Positions 48,950-57,884 are shown, numbered from the stretch's first letter. The stretch is DNA of 64,000 nucleotides from Sphingopyxis sp. USTB-05 (GCF_023822045.1 NZ_CP084712.1:4523001-4587000), one strand, 5' to 3'. The notes: generated by a model from the letters alone, not told the origin. Numbers and translations: made by a program.

Positions 48950-50824
48950 ATGTCGATGATACAACGTCCTTTTGCGATACGCCTGGCGCTGGCGCTGCTG
49001 TTTGTCGCTGCTGCGGCGCTGCTCCGCTATGCGCTCACTCCCTGGCTTGGCGGCAGTGCATCCTTCCTGCTTTTCGCACCCGCCATCCTTGCGGCCGCTT
49101 TCTATGCCGGTCCGATGGCGGCATCGATTGCGACCGCGCCAGCCCTTGGGCTTGGTCTCTATTTCGCCGGCTTCCGGGACGGCGGCAGCTATAATCTCGT
49201 CGAGGTCATAGTGTTTCTGGTCACCGCGGCCGGCATCGTCGCGCTCTCGCAAGCCTTCGAGCGGATGCGGCGGCGCGTGCATGAAAGCGACCATCGCGCT
49301 GCGCGGCGCGATGCCGAGGCGGCGCTGGTCGCCGAGGAACTCAATCTGCTCATCGACGGCGCGCAGGGGCATGCGATCTACCTGCTCGATGCCGAAGGCC
49401 GCGTGACGATCTGGAACAAGGGCGCCGAACGCCTCAAGGGCTGGCGCGAGGAAGAGGTTGTCGGCAAGGATGCCGCGATCTTCTATCCGCCCGACGCCGT
49501 CGCGGCCGGCAAACCTGGGGGCGACCTTGCCGTTGCGGCGCGCGAGGGACGTCTCGAGATGGAGGACTGGCGCGTCCGCAAGGATGGATCCGAGTTCCTC
49601 GCCGATGTCTCTATCACGGCGCTTCGCACCGCGGGCGGCGATCTTCGCGGTTTCGCCAAGGTCGTCTCGGACATCACCGGACGGCGCGCCGCCGAGGAGG
49701 CGCTGCGGTCGCAGGAAAGCCATCTCCGGTCGATCCTCTCGACGGTGCCCGACGCGATGGTCGTCATCGACGATCAAGGTTCGATCGTGTCCTTCAGCGC
49801 GGCCGCCGAGCGGCTGTTCGGGTATCAGGAGGCCGAGCTGCTCGGGGTCAATGTCAGCCGGCTGATGCCCTCACCCGATCGCGAGCGCCACGATGCCTAC
49901 ATCCGGCGCTTCCTCGAAACGGGGGAAAAGCGCATCATCGGCATCGGACGCGTGGTGTTCGCCGAGCGCAGGGACGGCTCGACCTTTCCGATGGAATTGT
50001 CGATCGGCGAGGCGTCGAGCGACAGTCACCCGCTCTTTACCGGCTTCATCCGCGACCTCACCGAACGCCAGCAGACCGAGGCGCGGCTCGAATCGCTCCA
50101 GTCCGAGCTGATCCATGTTTCGCGCGTCAGCGCGATGGGGACGATGGCCTCGACGCTCGCGCATGAGCTCAACCAGCCGATTACCGCGGTCACCAATTAT
50201 GTCGAAGCGGTGCGCGACCTGCTCGCCAATCCCGATCCCGACGATATTCCGATGATCCGCGATGCGCTCGACGATACGGCGAAGGAAGCGTTGCGCGCAG
50301 GGCATATCGTTCGCCGCCTGCGCGACTTCGTGGCGCGCGGCGAGGTCGAGAAGACGATCGAGAAACTGCCGGTGCTCATCAACGAGGCGGCGGTGCTCGG
50401 ACTGATGGGCGCGCGCGAGAAGAGCGTTGAGCCGCGCTTCGACCTCGATCCCTATGCCTCGCCGGTGCTCGTCGACAAGGTCCAGATCCAGCAGGTGCTG
50501 ATCAACCTCATTCGCAACGCTGTCGAAGCGATGGCCGACAGTCCGGTGCGGCAGCTGACCGTCACGAGCCGTCCCGACCAGCGCGGCTTTGTCCGCGTGA
50601 TCGTCGCCGATACCGGACCGGGCGTGACGCCGGAGGTCGCCGAGCAGCTCTTTACGGCGTTCGTCAGCACCAAGGCAGAAGGCATGGGACTCGGTCTCTC
50701 GATCTGCCGGACGATCGTCGAGGCCAATGGCGGACGTATCTGGATGGAGCCGCGCACCGGCGGCGGGACCGAATTTCACTTCACACTGGTGAGCGCGAAG
50801 GCGGAGGAAAATGATGTCGGATAG
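48950..50824 (+). CDS. fixL: FixL, heme-based oxygen-sensor histidine kinase
   Basis: 624 residues from ATG 48950 (GGAGG upstream). N-terminal hydrophobic helices (about 4-95), PAS1 (130-245), PAS2 (255-370), HisKA with H405 in STLAHELNQPIT and a HATPase domain. PAS2 contains RHDAYIRRF with H314 at the heme-ligand position (B. japonicum H200) and GIGR with R334 at the distal arginine (R220), exactly 20 residues later, plus RDGSTFPMELSIGE. So it should bind heme and oxygen. Overlaps fixJ. Confidence 0.95.
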   Translation: MSMIQRPFAIRLALALLFVAAAALLRYALTPWLGGSASFLLFAPAILAAAFYAGPMAASIATAPALGLGLYFAGFRDGGSYNLVEVIVFLVTAAGIVALSQAFERMRRRVHESDHRAARRDAEAALVAEELNLLIDGAQGHAIYLLDAEGRVTIWNKGAERLKGWREEEVVGKDAAIFYPPDAVAAGKPGGDLAVAAREGRLEMEDWRVRKDGSEFLADVSITALRTAGGDLRGFAKVVSDITGRRAAEEALRSQESHLRSILSTVPDAMVVIDDQGSIVSFSAAAERLFGYQEAELLGVNVSRLMPSPDRERHDAYIRRFLETGEKRIIGIGRVVFAERRDGSTFPMELSIGEASSDSHPLFTGFIRDLTERQQTEARLESLQSELIHVSRVSAMGTMASTLAHELNQPITAVTNYVEAVRDLLANPDPDDIPMIRDALDDTAKEALRAGHIVRRLRDFVARGEVEKTIEKLPVLINEAAVLGLMGAREKSVEPRFDLDPYASPVLVDKVQIQQVLINLIRNAVEAMADSPVRQLTVTSRPDQRGFVRVIVADTGPGVTPEVAEQLFTAFVSTKAEGMGLGLSICRTIVEANGGRIWMEPRTGGGTEFHFTLVSAKAEENDVG

Positions 50825-51428
50825 GAAGCTCGTGCATATCGTCGACGATGAGGAGGCGATCCGGCGGTCGGCGAGTTTCATGCTCAAGACCTCGGGCTAT
50901 GCGGTCGAGACCTGGGCCAATGGCGCGCTGTTCCTGAAGGAAATCCGGCACGTGCCCGAAGGCTGTGTCCTGCTCGACGTGCGCATGCCCGAAATGGACG
51001 GGCTCGAGGTCCAGCAGGCGATGCTGGAGCGCGGGGTTACCATGCCGGTGATCGTCCTTACCGGGCACGCCGACGTCTCGATCGCGGTCCGGGCGATGAA
51101 GGCCGGCGCGGTCGATTTCCTCGAAAAGCCGTTCGAAAAGGCGGTGCTCATTGCCTCGATCGAGGCCGCTTTCGCCCGCATGGCGGCGGCCGATGGAGCG
51201 GTGGCGCGCGCCGCCGAGGCCGAGGTCGTTCTTGGCATCCTGACCCCGCGCGAGCGCGAGGTTCTCGAAGGGCTCGCGCAGGGACTGCCGAACAAGACCA
51301 TCGCCTATGACCTCGGCATCTCGCCGCGTACCGTCGAAGTCCACCGTGCGAACCTCATGGCGAAGCTCGATGTCCGCAGCCTGTCCGACGCGCTGCGGCT
51401 CGCCTTCGCCGCAGGACTCGGTGCCTGA
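50811..51428 (+). CDS. fixJ: FixJ response regulator
   Basis: 205 residues: receiver with DDEEAIRRSASF, phospho-acceptor D56 in LLDVRMPEMDG and K106 in LEKPFE, then a LuxR-type HTH (about 135-200, LTPREREVLEGLAQG...ISPRTVEVHRANLMAKL). It starts 14 bases before the fixL stop, so both are coupled. FixJ~P activates fixK/fnr-type promoters at low oxygen; TACGTA-type motifs in the window are candidate sites. Confidence 0.95.
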   Translation: MMSDRKLVHIVDDEEAIRRSASFMLKTSGYAVETWANGALFLKEIRHVPEGCVLLDVRMPEMDGLEVQQAMLERGVTMPVIVLTGHADVSIAVRAMKAGAVDFLEKPFEKAVLIASIEAAFARMAAADGAVARAAEAEVVLGILTPREREVLEGLAQGLPNKTIAYDLGISPRTVEVHRANLMAKLDVRSLSDALRLAFAAGLGA

Positions 51429-51438
51429 AATCTGCGGA

Positions 51439-51450
51439 CATTACGTAACG
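51439..51450. promoter_or_regulatory. TTACGTAA palindrome upstream of the orphan HTH gene
   Basis: CATTACGTAACG between fixJ and the next gene, about 51 bp upstream of its start; a perfect 8-bp palindrome within it. Confidence 0.45.
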
Positions 51451-51500
51451 ACCGCAGGACGCCCGAGCGCTAGACGACTGTCCATCGGAGGATGGACCGC

Positions 51501-51824
51501 ATGACGACAGCCCGCCGCGAAGACCCACAGGCCGCGATCCGCCGCCCCGCGCCGGACCGCGCTGCGCGGTCGCGGCATTCGCCCCCTCTCATCGAACAGC
51601 TCACACATCGCGAGCTCGAAGTCGTGGGCGGGCTCGTGCGCGGTCTCACCAACAAGCAGATCGGGCAGGAGCTCGGCATCAGTCACCGCACCGTCGAAAT
51701 TCATCGCTCGCGCCTGATGCGCAAGCTCGGCGCCGCGACGCTCGCCGGGCTCCTCGGTATCATCCTGCCCCAGCGCGACCGGATCGACGCACTGATCGCG
51801 CGGCACGCCCGCGCCCCGCGCTAG
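51501..51824 (+). CDS. orphan LuxR-type HTH protein (FixJ output domain without receiver)
   Basis: 107 residues: an Arg/Ala/Pro-rich, probably disordered N terminus (1-28), then LTHRELEVVGGLVRGLTNKQIGQELGISHRTVEIHRSRLMRKLG, a FixJ-type HTH. There is no receiver, so it is not phosphorylated and could compete with FixJ for sites or act constitutively. ATG 51501 follows GGAGG by 9 bases. Ends 4 bp into the convergent Nramp gene. Confidence 0.85.
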   Translation: MTTARREDPQAAIRRPAPDRAARSRHSPPLIEQLTHRELEVVGGLVRGLTNKQIGQELGISHRTVEIHRSRLMRKLGAATLAGLLGIILPQRDRIDALIARHARAPR

Positions 51825-53140
51825 ATATCTCCCGTCACGAGGAAGAAGAAAAACAGCAAGGTTGCTGCCGTCATCACCGCGGTTGCGGCCCAGCCCGACC
51901 AGCTCTGGCGGCGCGAAATGACGAGACGGCCCATCGCGCGCGGATTGCGGGCGATCAGCATCATCACCAGCATGAGCGGCGCGGCGAGCACGCCATTGAC
52001 CACCGCTGCCCAGTAGAGCGCGCGTGCCGGGTCGATGCCGATCGCCGAGAGCGAGGCGCCGGCAAGCGTGGTCGCGGCGATCGTGCCGTAGAAGAGACGC
52101 GCCGAAAGCGGCTTGGCGTCGAGGCTACCTGCCATTCCCGCCATCTCGGTGACGGCATAGGCGGCCGATCCGGCCAGCACCGGGACCGCGAGAAGGCCGG
52201 TGCCGATGATTCCGAGCGCGAACATCGCGAAAGCAAACGGCCCGGCGAGCGGACGCAGCGCTTCGGCGGCCTGCGCCGATGTGGCGATATCGCGTATGCC
52301 CTCGGCATGCAGCGTCGCCGCGGTCGCGAAGACGATCGCGAGCGAAATGAGAGTGCTGAACGCCATGCCCGTCAGCGTGTCGACACGAATGCGCCTGAAC
52401 TCGCCATCGGCTGCCGCGGGCGTCAGGCAGAGCGGCTTGGCATGATGGCAATGCTGTTCCTCGATCTCCTGCCCCGCCTGCCAGAAGAAGAGATAGGGGC
52501 TGATCGTCGTGCCGAGGATTGCGACGAACGCCGTGGCATAGGCTGCATTGAGTTCGATGTCGGGAAGCAGCAGCGCCGTGAGGGCCGTGCCCCATGGAAC
52601 ATGCACCACGAACAGCACCGCGACATAGGTAAAGAGGGTGAGCGTCGTCCATTTGAGGATTGCGGCGTAGCGAGAATAGCTAAGGCCGACTTCGAGGACG
52701 ATGCTGAGGATCCCGAACAACAAGGTATAGAGTCCGGCCTTGCCTCCGGCGAGCAGGGCCAGCGCCGCACCCATCGCGCCGAGATCGGCGCCGAGATTGA
52801 TGATGTTCGCGACGAGCAGCAGCGATACCATCGACCAGAGCAGGGGACGCGAATAATGCCGGCGGAGGTTGCGCGCGATCCCTGCGCCGGTAACCCGCCC
52901 GATCTCGGCGGCGATCTCCTGGATCGCCACCATCAGCGGGAAGCTCAGCACGAAGGTCCAGGAGAGCCGGTAACCGAATGCCGCGCCGATCTGGCTGTGC
53001 GTTCCGATTCCGCTCGGATCGTCGTCGGCGGCGCCGGCGATCAGGCCCGGACCGAGCGCGCGAAGAAATGTCCGCGGGTTTGACGAGAGGTTCGCCGGCT
53101 GGGTCGGCGGTCCTTCATTATGGTCTGTTGCTGCGGTCAC
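51821..53140 (-). CDS. Nramp-family divalent-metal transporter, variant motif
   Basis: 439 residues, eleven helices. The first-helix motif is DDDPSGIG in place of canonical DPGN, and the sixth helix (ISPYLFFWQAGQEIEEQH) lacks the MPH motif, both as in the Nramp-related group whose members carry Mg2+ or other metals instead of Mn2+/Fe2+. Last gene of a minus-strand run YdcH-DksA-MgtC-Nramp. Confidence 0.88.
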   Translation of the reverse strand: MTAATDHNEGPPTQPANLSSNPRTFLRALGPGLIAGAADDDPSGIGTHSQIGAAFGYRLSWTFVLSFPLMVAIQEIAAEIGRVTGAGIARNLRRHYSRPLLWSMVSLLLVANIINLGADLGAMGAALALLAGGKAGLYTLLFGILSIVLEVGLSYSRYAAILKWTTLTLFTYVAVLFVVHVPWGTALTALLLPDIELNAAYATAFVAILGTTISPYLFFWQAGQEIEEQHCHHAKPLCLTPAAADGEFRRIRVDTLTGMAFSTLISLAIVFATAATLHAEGIRDIATSAQAAEALRPLAGPFAFAMFALGIIGTGLLAVPVLAGSAAYAVTEMAGMAGSLDAKPLSARLFYGTIAATTLAGASLSAIGIDPARALYWAAVVNGVLAAPLMLVMMLIARNPRAMGRLVISRRQSWSGWAATAVMTAATLLFFFFLVTGDI

Positions 53141-53200
53141 CGAAGGCCCCCTTTTGAAACCATTCCACCTCTGGCCACTCCATGCGGCGTCCGATCGGGC

Positions 53201-54478
53201 TCAGACGAGAAGGGTCGGCAGGACCGCGAGGCTGGCTGCAACGCTCAGCACAAGCGGCAAGGCGAGCTTCCATCCTTTGCGCAGCCCCGCGATCGCCAGG
53301 GCGGTGGCGCCCTTGAACAGCGTGTTGGCGAGCACCGGGGCAATGATGACGATCGTCGCGATCTGGCCCTCGAGCAGACCCGGAGGTAGCGATCCCACCG
53401 TGATGATCGCGGAGTCGACGTCGGCCAGGCCCGAAAGCGCGATGACCAGCGCGAGGCCGCGTTCGCCCACCATCGCCATCATCCAGCGTGCGGCGACGGT
53501 CAGCACCATGACGAGCAGCATGAGGCCGATCGCCGGCGCGAGCCGGAACGGGTTCTTGAGCTCGACGGGACGGTTGGCAGCGCTTTCCTTGCGGCGGCTC
53601 CGCAAAGCCCAGAACATCGCGCCGCCGCTCACCAGCGCGGCGGGTGCCGCAAGCCAGCCGAAGGCCGGCATCGCTGCCGGCGCGAGGAACAGGGTCAGGA
53701 CGATCGCGCGGATCAGCATGACCGCCGACGCCGCGCCGATGCCGGCAATGGCCATCGCCTCGCTTTCCTCTCCGTCGCGCACGCGCATCGCGAGCGCCGC
53801 GGTCACCGCGGTCGAGGAAACCATCGCGCCGGTCGCGGCCATGACGAGCGTGCCCCGCGAGGCGCCAAAGCGTTTCGCTGCGATATAGCCGAGAAAGGAG
53901 AAGCCCGAGACGAACACCACGACCAGCCAGAGCTGGCGAGGATTCCAGGCGTCATAGGGGCCGAAGCGCTGGTCGGGCAGCAGCGGCAATATGGCGAGCG
54001 CGATGAGCGCGAACCGGACGATCGCGCCGACCTCGATATCGCTGAGACCGGAAACCCAGCGATGAAGCTCGGTGCGCAGCGCAAGCACCAGCGTCATGGC
54101 AACGGCGACCACCGTCGCCATCTCGCTCCGACCGCTGGCCGCGAGATAGCCGCAACCGAGCGTGATGAGGGCCGCGAGGCTCGATGTCCCGCTCAGCTGC
54201 TCGGGCGCCCGCGCGGTTTTCGCATAGCCGATGAGGGTGAGGACAGCTGCAGCCCCGGCGACGATCGCCGCGATCGCCGGGCTTTGAGATCCGGTCGCTC
54301 CCGCGATGCCGCCCGCAAGGCCGAACAGCGCAAAGGTCCGCACACCCGCGAAGCGGCTGCCCGCGGTCTCGTTGCGCAGGCTCCAGCCGCGCTGGATGCC
54401 GACAAGCAGCCCGAGAAGAAGCGCCAGTCCGATGCCGGCGAGTTGCTGCAGGTTGGCGTCTGGAAGGGATTCGATCAT
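53201..54478 (-). CDS. MgtC/DUF4010-family membrane protein
   Basis: 425 residues with about 12 helices. N-terminal LGLLVGIQRGWSLRNETAGSRFAGVRTFALFGL is the MgtC/SapB motif; the C-terminal part (ALSGLADVDSAIITVGSL...LANTLFKGATALAI) is DUF4010. MgtC proteins modulate F-ATPase and help survival at low Mg2+. The start at 54478 is used because the frame upstream is unrelated. Confidence 0.87.
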   Translation of the reverse strand: MIESLPDANLQQLAGIGLALLLGLLVGIQRGWSLRNETAGSRFAGVRTFALFGLAGGIAGATGSQSPAIAAIVAGAAAVLTLIGYAKTARAPEQLSGTSSLAALITLGCGYLAASGRSEMATVVAVAMTLVLALRTELHRWVSGLSDIEVGAIVRFALIALAILPLLPDQRFGPYDAWNPRQLWLVVVFVSGFSFLGYIAAKRFGASRGTLVMAATGAMVSSTAVTAALAMRVRDGEESEAMAIAGIGAASAVMLIRAIVLTLFLAPAAMPAFGWLAAPAALVSGGAMFWALRSRRKESAANRPVELKNPFRLAPAIGLMLLVMVLTVAARWMMAMVGERGLALVIALSGLADVDSAIITVGSLPPGLLEGQIATIVIIAPVLANTLFKGATALAIAGLRKGWKLALPLVLSVAASLAVLPTLLV

Positions 54479-54498
54479 GTCGTTCGCCGGGCGTATGT

Positions 54499-54831
54499 TC
54501 AGCCGCCGAACTCGCGCTCGCAGTCGATGCAATGCGCGGTGTGCGGAACGGCTTCGAGGCGCGCGGCATCGATCGGGATGCCGCACGCGGTGCAGAGGCC
54601 GTAATGGCCGGCATCGAGACGCGCGATCGCGAGCCGGATTGCCTTCATCTGCTCAGTTGCGGCGCTTTGCCGCGCATCGATCGTCTCGTCGTCTTCGCGC
54701 TCGACAGCCTGCTCGGCGGAATCGTCGTCGAGCGGCACGCGCTGCTCGCTTTCCAGCCGCTCAACCTCCGCTGCGAGCTGGTCGAGGCGCACGACCAGGC
54801 CCGCGCGTATTTCGGAAAGACTGTGCATCAC
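54499..54831 (-). CDS. DksA/TraR-type zinc-finger protein
   Basis: 110 residues: a long coiled coil (about 5-75, with an acidic DDDSAEQAVEREDDE tip) and a C4 zinc finger (C80, C83, C101, C104; LCTACGIPI...CIDCEREF). DksA-like proteins bind RNA polymerase's secondary channel with ppGpp. Overlaps the YdcH gene (ATGA) and precedes the MgtC gene by 20 bp. Confidence 0.92.
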   Translation of the reverse strand: MMHSLSEIRAGLVVRLDQLAAEVERLESEQRVPLDDDSAEQAVEREDDETIDARQSAATEQMKAIRLAIARLDAGHYGLCTACGIPIDAARLEAVPHTAHCIDCEREFGG

Positions 54832-55076
54832 GCCTCCTCCTCGATCGCGATGAGCGCGGCAATCTCGTCGAGGGTGAACAGCCGCCGTTTCTTGAGGTCC
54901 TCCAGCTGGTCGTCGGCGACCGCCGCAAGACCGGCCTCGACTCGCTGAATCCGGCTCTGAAGGTCATGATGCTCCTCGGCGAGCTGGCGAAAATTCGAAC
55001 TGCCAAGCTTGAGTGCATGGAGCGCCGGCCCGTGGTCCGGAAACAGCGCATGAAGATCGTGGCCGGCTTCGCTCAT
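54828..55076 (-). CDS. YdcH/DUF465-family small protein
   Basis: 82 residues; two-helix coiled coil with LKLGSSNFRQLAEEHHDLQSRIQRVEAG and LKKRRLFTLDEIAALI, typical of DUF465. Function unknown. It is the first gene of the run leading through the DksA, MgtC-like and Nramp genes, and faces the fnr gene across a shared intergenic region. Confidence 0.85.
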   Translation of the reverse strand: MSEAGHDLHALFPDHGPALHALKLGSSNFRQLAEEHHDLQSRIQRVEAGLAAVADDQLEDLKKRRLFTLDEIAALIAIEEEA

Positions 55077-55197
55077 CCTGGGTCCTTTCGTCGCGGATTT
55101 GTCTCGCCGGATTGCGCCGGGACGCGCGCCCTGTCGTTACGCAATAGCCCTTACGCCCCTGGCGGTTCGCGCCGGTCGGGCCTTTCCTCGCACCACA

Positions 55198-55216
55198 TAC
55201 GTACAGTTGCGTAATC
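55198..55216. promoter_or_regulatory. TACGTA-N5-GCGTAA motif upstream of fnr gene 1
   Basis: TACGTACAGTTGCGTAAT (55198-55215) holds two half-sites of the TACGTA type. TTACGCAATAGCCCTTACGC (55138-55157) is another pair upstream. The first FNR-type gene begins 130 bp further on, and the YdcH operon starts on the other side. Resembles the arrangement of FixJ-dependent fixK promoters. Confidence 0.5.
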
Positions 55217-55344
55217 ACGGGCGCATGCGGAGCCGCTATTCCCGGCCGCATGAGGGGTCAGCCACATCTTTTCCGCCATCCAGGCCGCGACCGCCAAGCA
55301 ACGGAGTGGCGTGCGGAGCGCGCGTCGCTTGCGGGTGCACGGCG

Positions 55345-56028
55345 ATGAGCGATTGCGCATCCTGCGCCGTACGCTGCCGCGCCATCTGCGCCAGCCTTGC
55401 CGCCGACGAAGCCGCCGAACTCGGCCGCATGGGGCGGCGGCAACGCGTGAAGGCGGGTCACACCCTGCTCTGGGAAGGCGACGAAGCCCCGACGGTCGCA
55501 AATGTCCTGTCGGGCGTCCTGAAGCTGGTCGTCGCCACCGCCGATGGCCGCGAGCAGATCGTCGGGCTCGTCTTCCCTTCCGATTTTATCGGCCGCCCGT
55601 TCGGCAAGCAAAGCCCCTACCGGGTCACCGCTATGACCGACGCCGAGGTCTGCATCTTCAATCGCCAGCAGTTCGACGATTTCGCGGGTCGCCATCCGCA
55701 TCTCCAGCAGAAATTGCTCCATCGCACGCTCGACGAGCTCGACCGCGCGCGGCACTGGATGATGCTGCTCGGCCGCAAGTCGGCACCCGAAAAGGTCGCC
55801 TCCTTCCTTCTCGACATGGAAGAGCGGCTGCCCGCCGACGCCGGCGAGACCCCGGGCGGGTTCGAGCTCCCCTTCGGCCGCCAGCAGATCGCCGACATAT
55901 TGGGGCTGACGATCGAAACGACCTGCCGGCAGCTGACGCGCATGCGCAGCGACGGCCTCGTCGACTTGCCCTCGCGGCGCGCGGTACGGATCAACGACCG
56001 CGCCCGAGTGGCAGCGATGGCCGGTTGA
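55345..56028 (+). CDS. FNR-type Crp-family regulator 1 (Fe-S cluster ligands)
   Basis: 227 residues. The cNMP-like domain lacks cyclic-nucleotide ligands but has C4, C7, C15 and C103 (SDCASCAVRCRAIC...EVCIF), the cysteine set of FNR/FnrN oxygen sensors. HTH helix ETTCRQLTRM has E191 and R195 as in FNR, but C194 where FNR has Ser. Predicted to bind TTGAY-N4-RTCAA at low oxygen. Start chosen at 55345 so that it aligns with the paralogue at 63235. Confidence 0.92.
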   Translation: MSDCASCAVRCRAICASLAADEAAELGRMGRRQRVKAGHTLLWEGDEAPTVANVLSGVLKLVVATADGREQIVGLVFPSDFIGRPFGKQSPYRVTAMTDAEVCIFNRQQFDDFAGRHPHLQQKLLHRTLDELDRARHWMMLLGRKSAPEKVASFLLDMEERLPADAGETPGGFELPFGRQQIADILGLTIETTCRQLTRMRSDGLVDLPSRRAVRINDRARVAAMAG

Positions 56029-56032
56029 GAAA

Positions 56033-57010
56033 GTGGGAACCTGGGCGAAGCTCGCCGGAAGGGCAGCGCTTTTGCTGGGAGCGGCGCTGCTGTTGCCACT
56101 CGCGGCCTCGGCCGTGCCCTCAAGCCCGCATGGGAGCGTGCTCGATGCCGCCGAGCGGTTGAAGCCCGGAGATTATATCTGGGCGCCCGAGATCGCGCCG
56201 CGCGGGCCCTTGATGATGATCGTGAGTCTCGCGACCCAGCGCGGCACGCTGTACCGCAATGGCGTCCCGATCGCGATTACCACTGTCTCGACGGGCAAGG
56301 CCGGCCATGAAACCCCGACCGGTGTCTTCACCATCCTCCAGCGCGACGTCGACCATCGCTCGAGCCTCTACGACGATGCGCCGATGCCCTATATGCAGCG
56401 GCTGACCTGGGGCGGCGTGGCGCTGCACGGCGGCACCTTGCCGGGCTACCCCGCTTCGCACGGTTGCATTCGCCTGCCGCATGGCTTCGCCCGTCTCCTC
56501 TATGGCGTCTCCCGGCTCGGCATGACGGTCATCGTCACCGATGCCGCAGCGGTGCCGCGTGCGGCCCCGACCGATCCGCTCGCCATGACCGAAACGCGCC
56601 CTTCCGATGGCGCGCTGCTCTGGACGCCCGAACGCGCGCGCAGCGGCCCCCTGTCGATCATCGCCAGTGCCACAGACCAGCGGATCCTGATCCTTCGCAA
56701 CGGAACGATCATCGGCTCGGCGCCCGCGCGCATCGAGGGATCAATGACGGGCACTTCCGCCTTCATCCGGCGGTCGGGCGTCGAGGGGCCGGCAACCTGG
56801 ACGGAAGTCCCCCTCCCGGGCGCGATCGCCGCGAGGACACCGACGTCGTTCGCCGGGCGCGTCCACATCGCGGCCGATCTGCGCGCGCTGCTCGGCCCGC
56901 TTCTGGTCGCGGGAACGAGCGTGATCATCACGCCCGATTCGCTGCGCGCCGGAAGCCCGGTGCCGGCGGAGATTCTCGGCGGGGACGAGGAAGGCGCGCC
57001 GGATCGCTAG
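56033..57010 (+). CDS. exported L,D-transpeptidase (YkuD domain)
   Basis: 325 residues from GTG 56033: a signal-anchor helix (AALLLGAALLLPLAAS), YkuD domain with LHGG (H132) and catalytic C145 in ASHGCIRLP, then a C-terminal half (about 180-310) that looks like a second, inactive repeat. Such enzymes make 3-3 peptidoglycan crosslinks or attach lipoproteins and help in stationary-phase wall remodelling. Its start is 4 bp after the fnr stop, so it is probably cotranscribed. Confidence 0.9.
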   Translation: MGTWAKLAGRAALLLGAALLLPLAASAVPSSPHGSVLDAAERLKPGDYIWAPEIAPRGPLMMIVSLATQRGTLYRNGVPIAITTVSTGKAGHETPTGVFTILQRDVDHRSSLYDDAPMPYMQRLTWGGVALHGGTLPGYPASHGCIRLPHGFARLLYGVSRLGMTVIVTDAAAVPRAAPTDPLAMTETRPSDGALLWTPERARSGPLSIIASATDQRILILRNGTIIGSAPARIEGSMTGTSAFIRRSGVEGPATWTEVPLPGAIAARTPTSFAGRVHIAADLRALLGPLLVAGTSVIITPDSLRAGSPVPAEILGGDEEGAPDR

Positions 57011-57034
57011 GCGCCGACATCGGCGCGTCTGGTC

Positions 57035-57163
57035 CTACGGCCACAGCCGCGGAGCGAGCGACAGGATCAACGACGCGCAGATCACAAGCGAAAGCATCGC
57101 CGATCCGAGCTTGAGCCGAAGCAGCGCCTCGCCGTGCCGGTCGGTGTGAATACCAAGGGGCAT
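57035..57163 (-). CDS. 42-residue single-helix protein
   Basis: ATG 57163 has CGGAG eight bases upstream. The product has a charged N terminus (MPLGIHTDRHGEALLRLKLG) and one helix (SAMLSLVICASLILSLAP). It is 80 bp downstream of hsp20 on the same strand. Confidence 0.5.
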   Translation of the reverse strand: MPLGIHTDRHGEALLRLKLGSAMLSLVICASLILSLAPRLWP

Positions 57164-57242
57164 GATATAACTCCGGTGCGAGGGAATCGCGCGAGATCGA
57201 GCGGGAGGGCCGGAGCCGCGTCTGCGGTTCCGGCCCGTTTGC

Positions 57243-57728
57243 CTAGCTGGCGATCTTGATCTTGCGAGCGTGATCGCGCGCCTTTTCGGTCTTCGCGATC
57301 TCGACGCTGAGCAAGCCGTGCTTGAACTTCGCTTCGATCTTGTCGGCATCGGCGTCGGCGGGCAGGGCGATGCGGCGCCGGAAGCTGCCGTGACGCCGCT
57401 CGCTGATCAGATGTCCATCCTCGCGGCGCTCGGAGGATTCCTCCTTTTCGCTCGCGAGCAGGAGGACCCCGTCGGCGACCTCGAGCCGGATGTCCTTCTC
57501 GGTGAGGCCCGCGAGCTCGGCGGTCAGCTTGTAGGCCGGGCCGGTATCGACGAGCTCGACCGCCGGGAGCGGGCTCACGAGCCGCGGGACATAGCTCAGC
57601 AGGCTGCGGCCGGGGCGAGCGAATTCCTCGAACATGCGGTCGAGCTCGCCGCGCAGCCAGTTCATCGCGCCAAGCTCCGCCTCAGCGGGCTGGCTACCCG
57701 CGGTGCGGGTCGGGGTCAGATCGTTCAT
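57243..57728 (-). CDS. Hsp20 family small heat-shock protein
   Basis: 161 residues; start 57728 is preceded by AAGGAG. Alpha-crystallin domain: AYKLTAELAGLTEKDIRLEVADGVLLLASEK...FRRRIALPADADADKIEAKFKHGLLSVEIAK. It lacks the RpoH-type promoter of the 23-kb pair; a TTTCCGTAAGG motif (about 57875-57885) lies ahead of it, suggesting oxygen rather than heat control. Companion BON gene is divergent. Confidence 0.92.
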   Translation of the reverse strand: MNDLTPTRTAGSQPAEAELGAMNWLRGELDRMFEEFARPGRSLLSYVPRLVSPLPAVELVDTGPAYKLTAELAGLTEKDIRLEVADGVLLLASEKEESSERREDGHLISERRHGSFRRRIALPADADADKIEAKFKHGLLSVEIAKTEKARDHARKIKIAS

Positions 57729-57876
57729 CAGCTTGCTCCTTCTTGAAAATCGAGAGGGATCGCGGCGGCGGGCTGTGCCGGGCGGACCCTCGTCGCCGCG
57801 ATACGCCGGAGCGCAATCGGGACCTAGCGAGCAGGCTGCGACGGCAGAATCGGGGAAGCTCCCAAGCGGAGCTCTC

Positions 57877-57884
57877 CTTACGGA
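57877..57884. promoter_or_regulatory. TCCGTA-type motif between hsp20 and BON gene 2
   Basis: CTTACGGA, the same octamer as upstream of BON gene 1; 128 bp before the BON start and 149 bp before the hsp20 start on the other strand. Confidence 0.4.
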
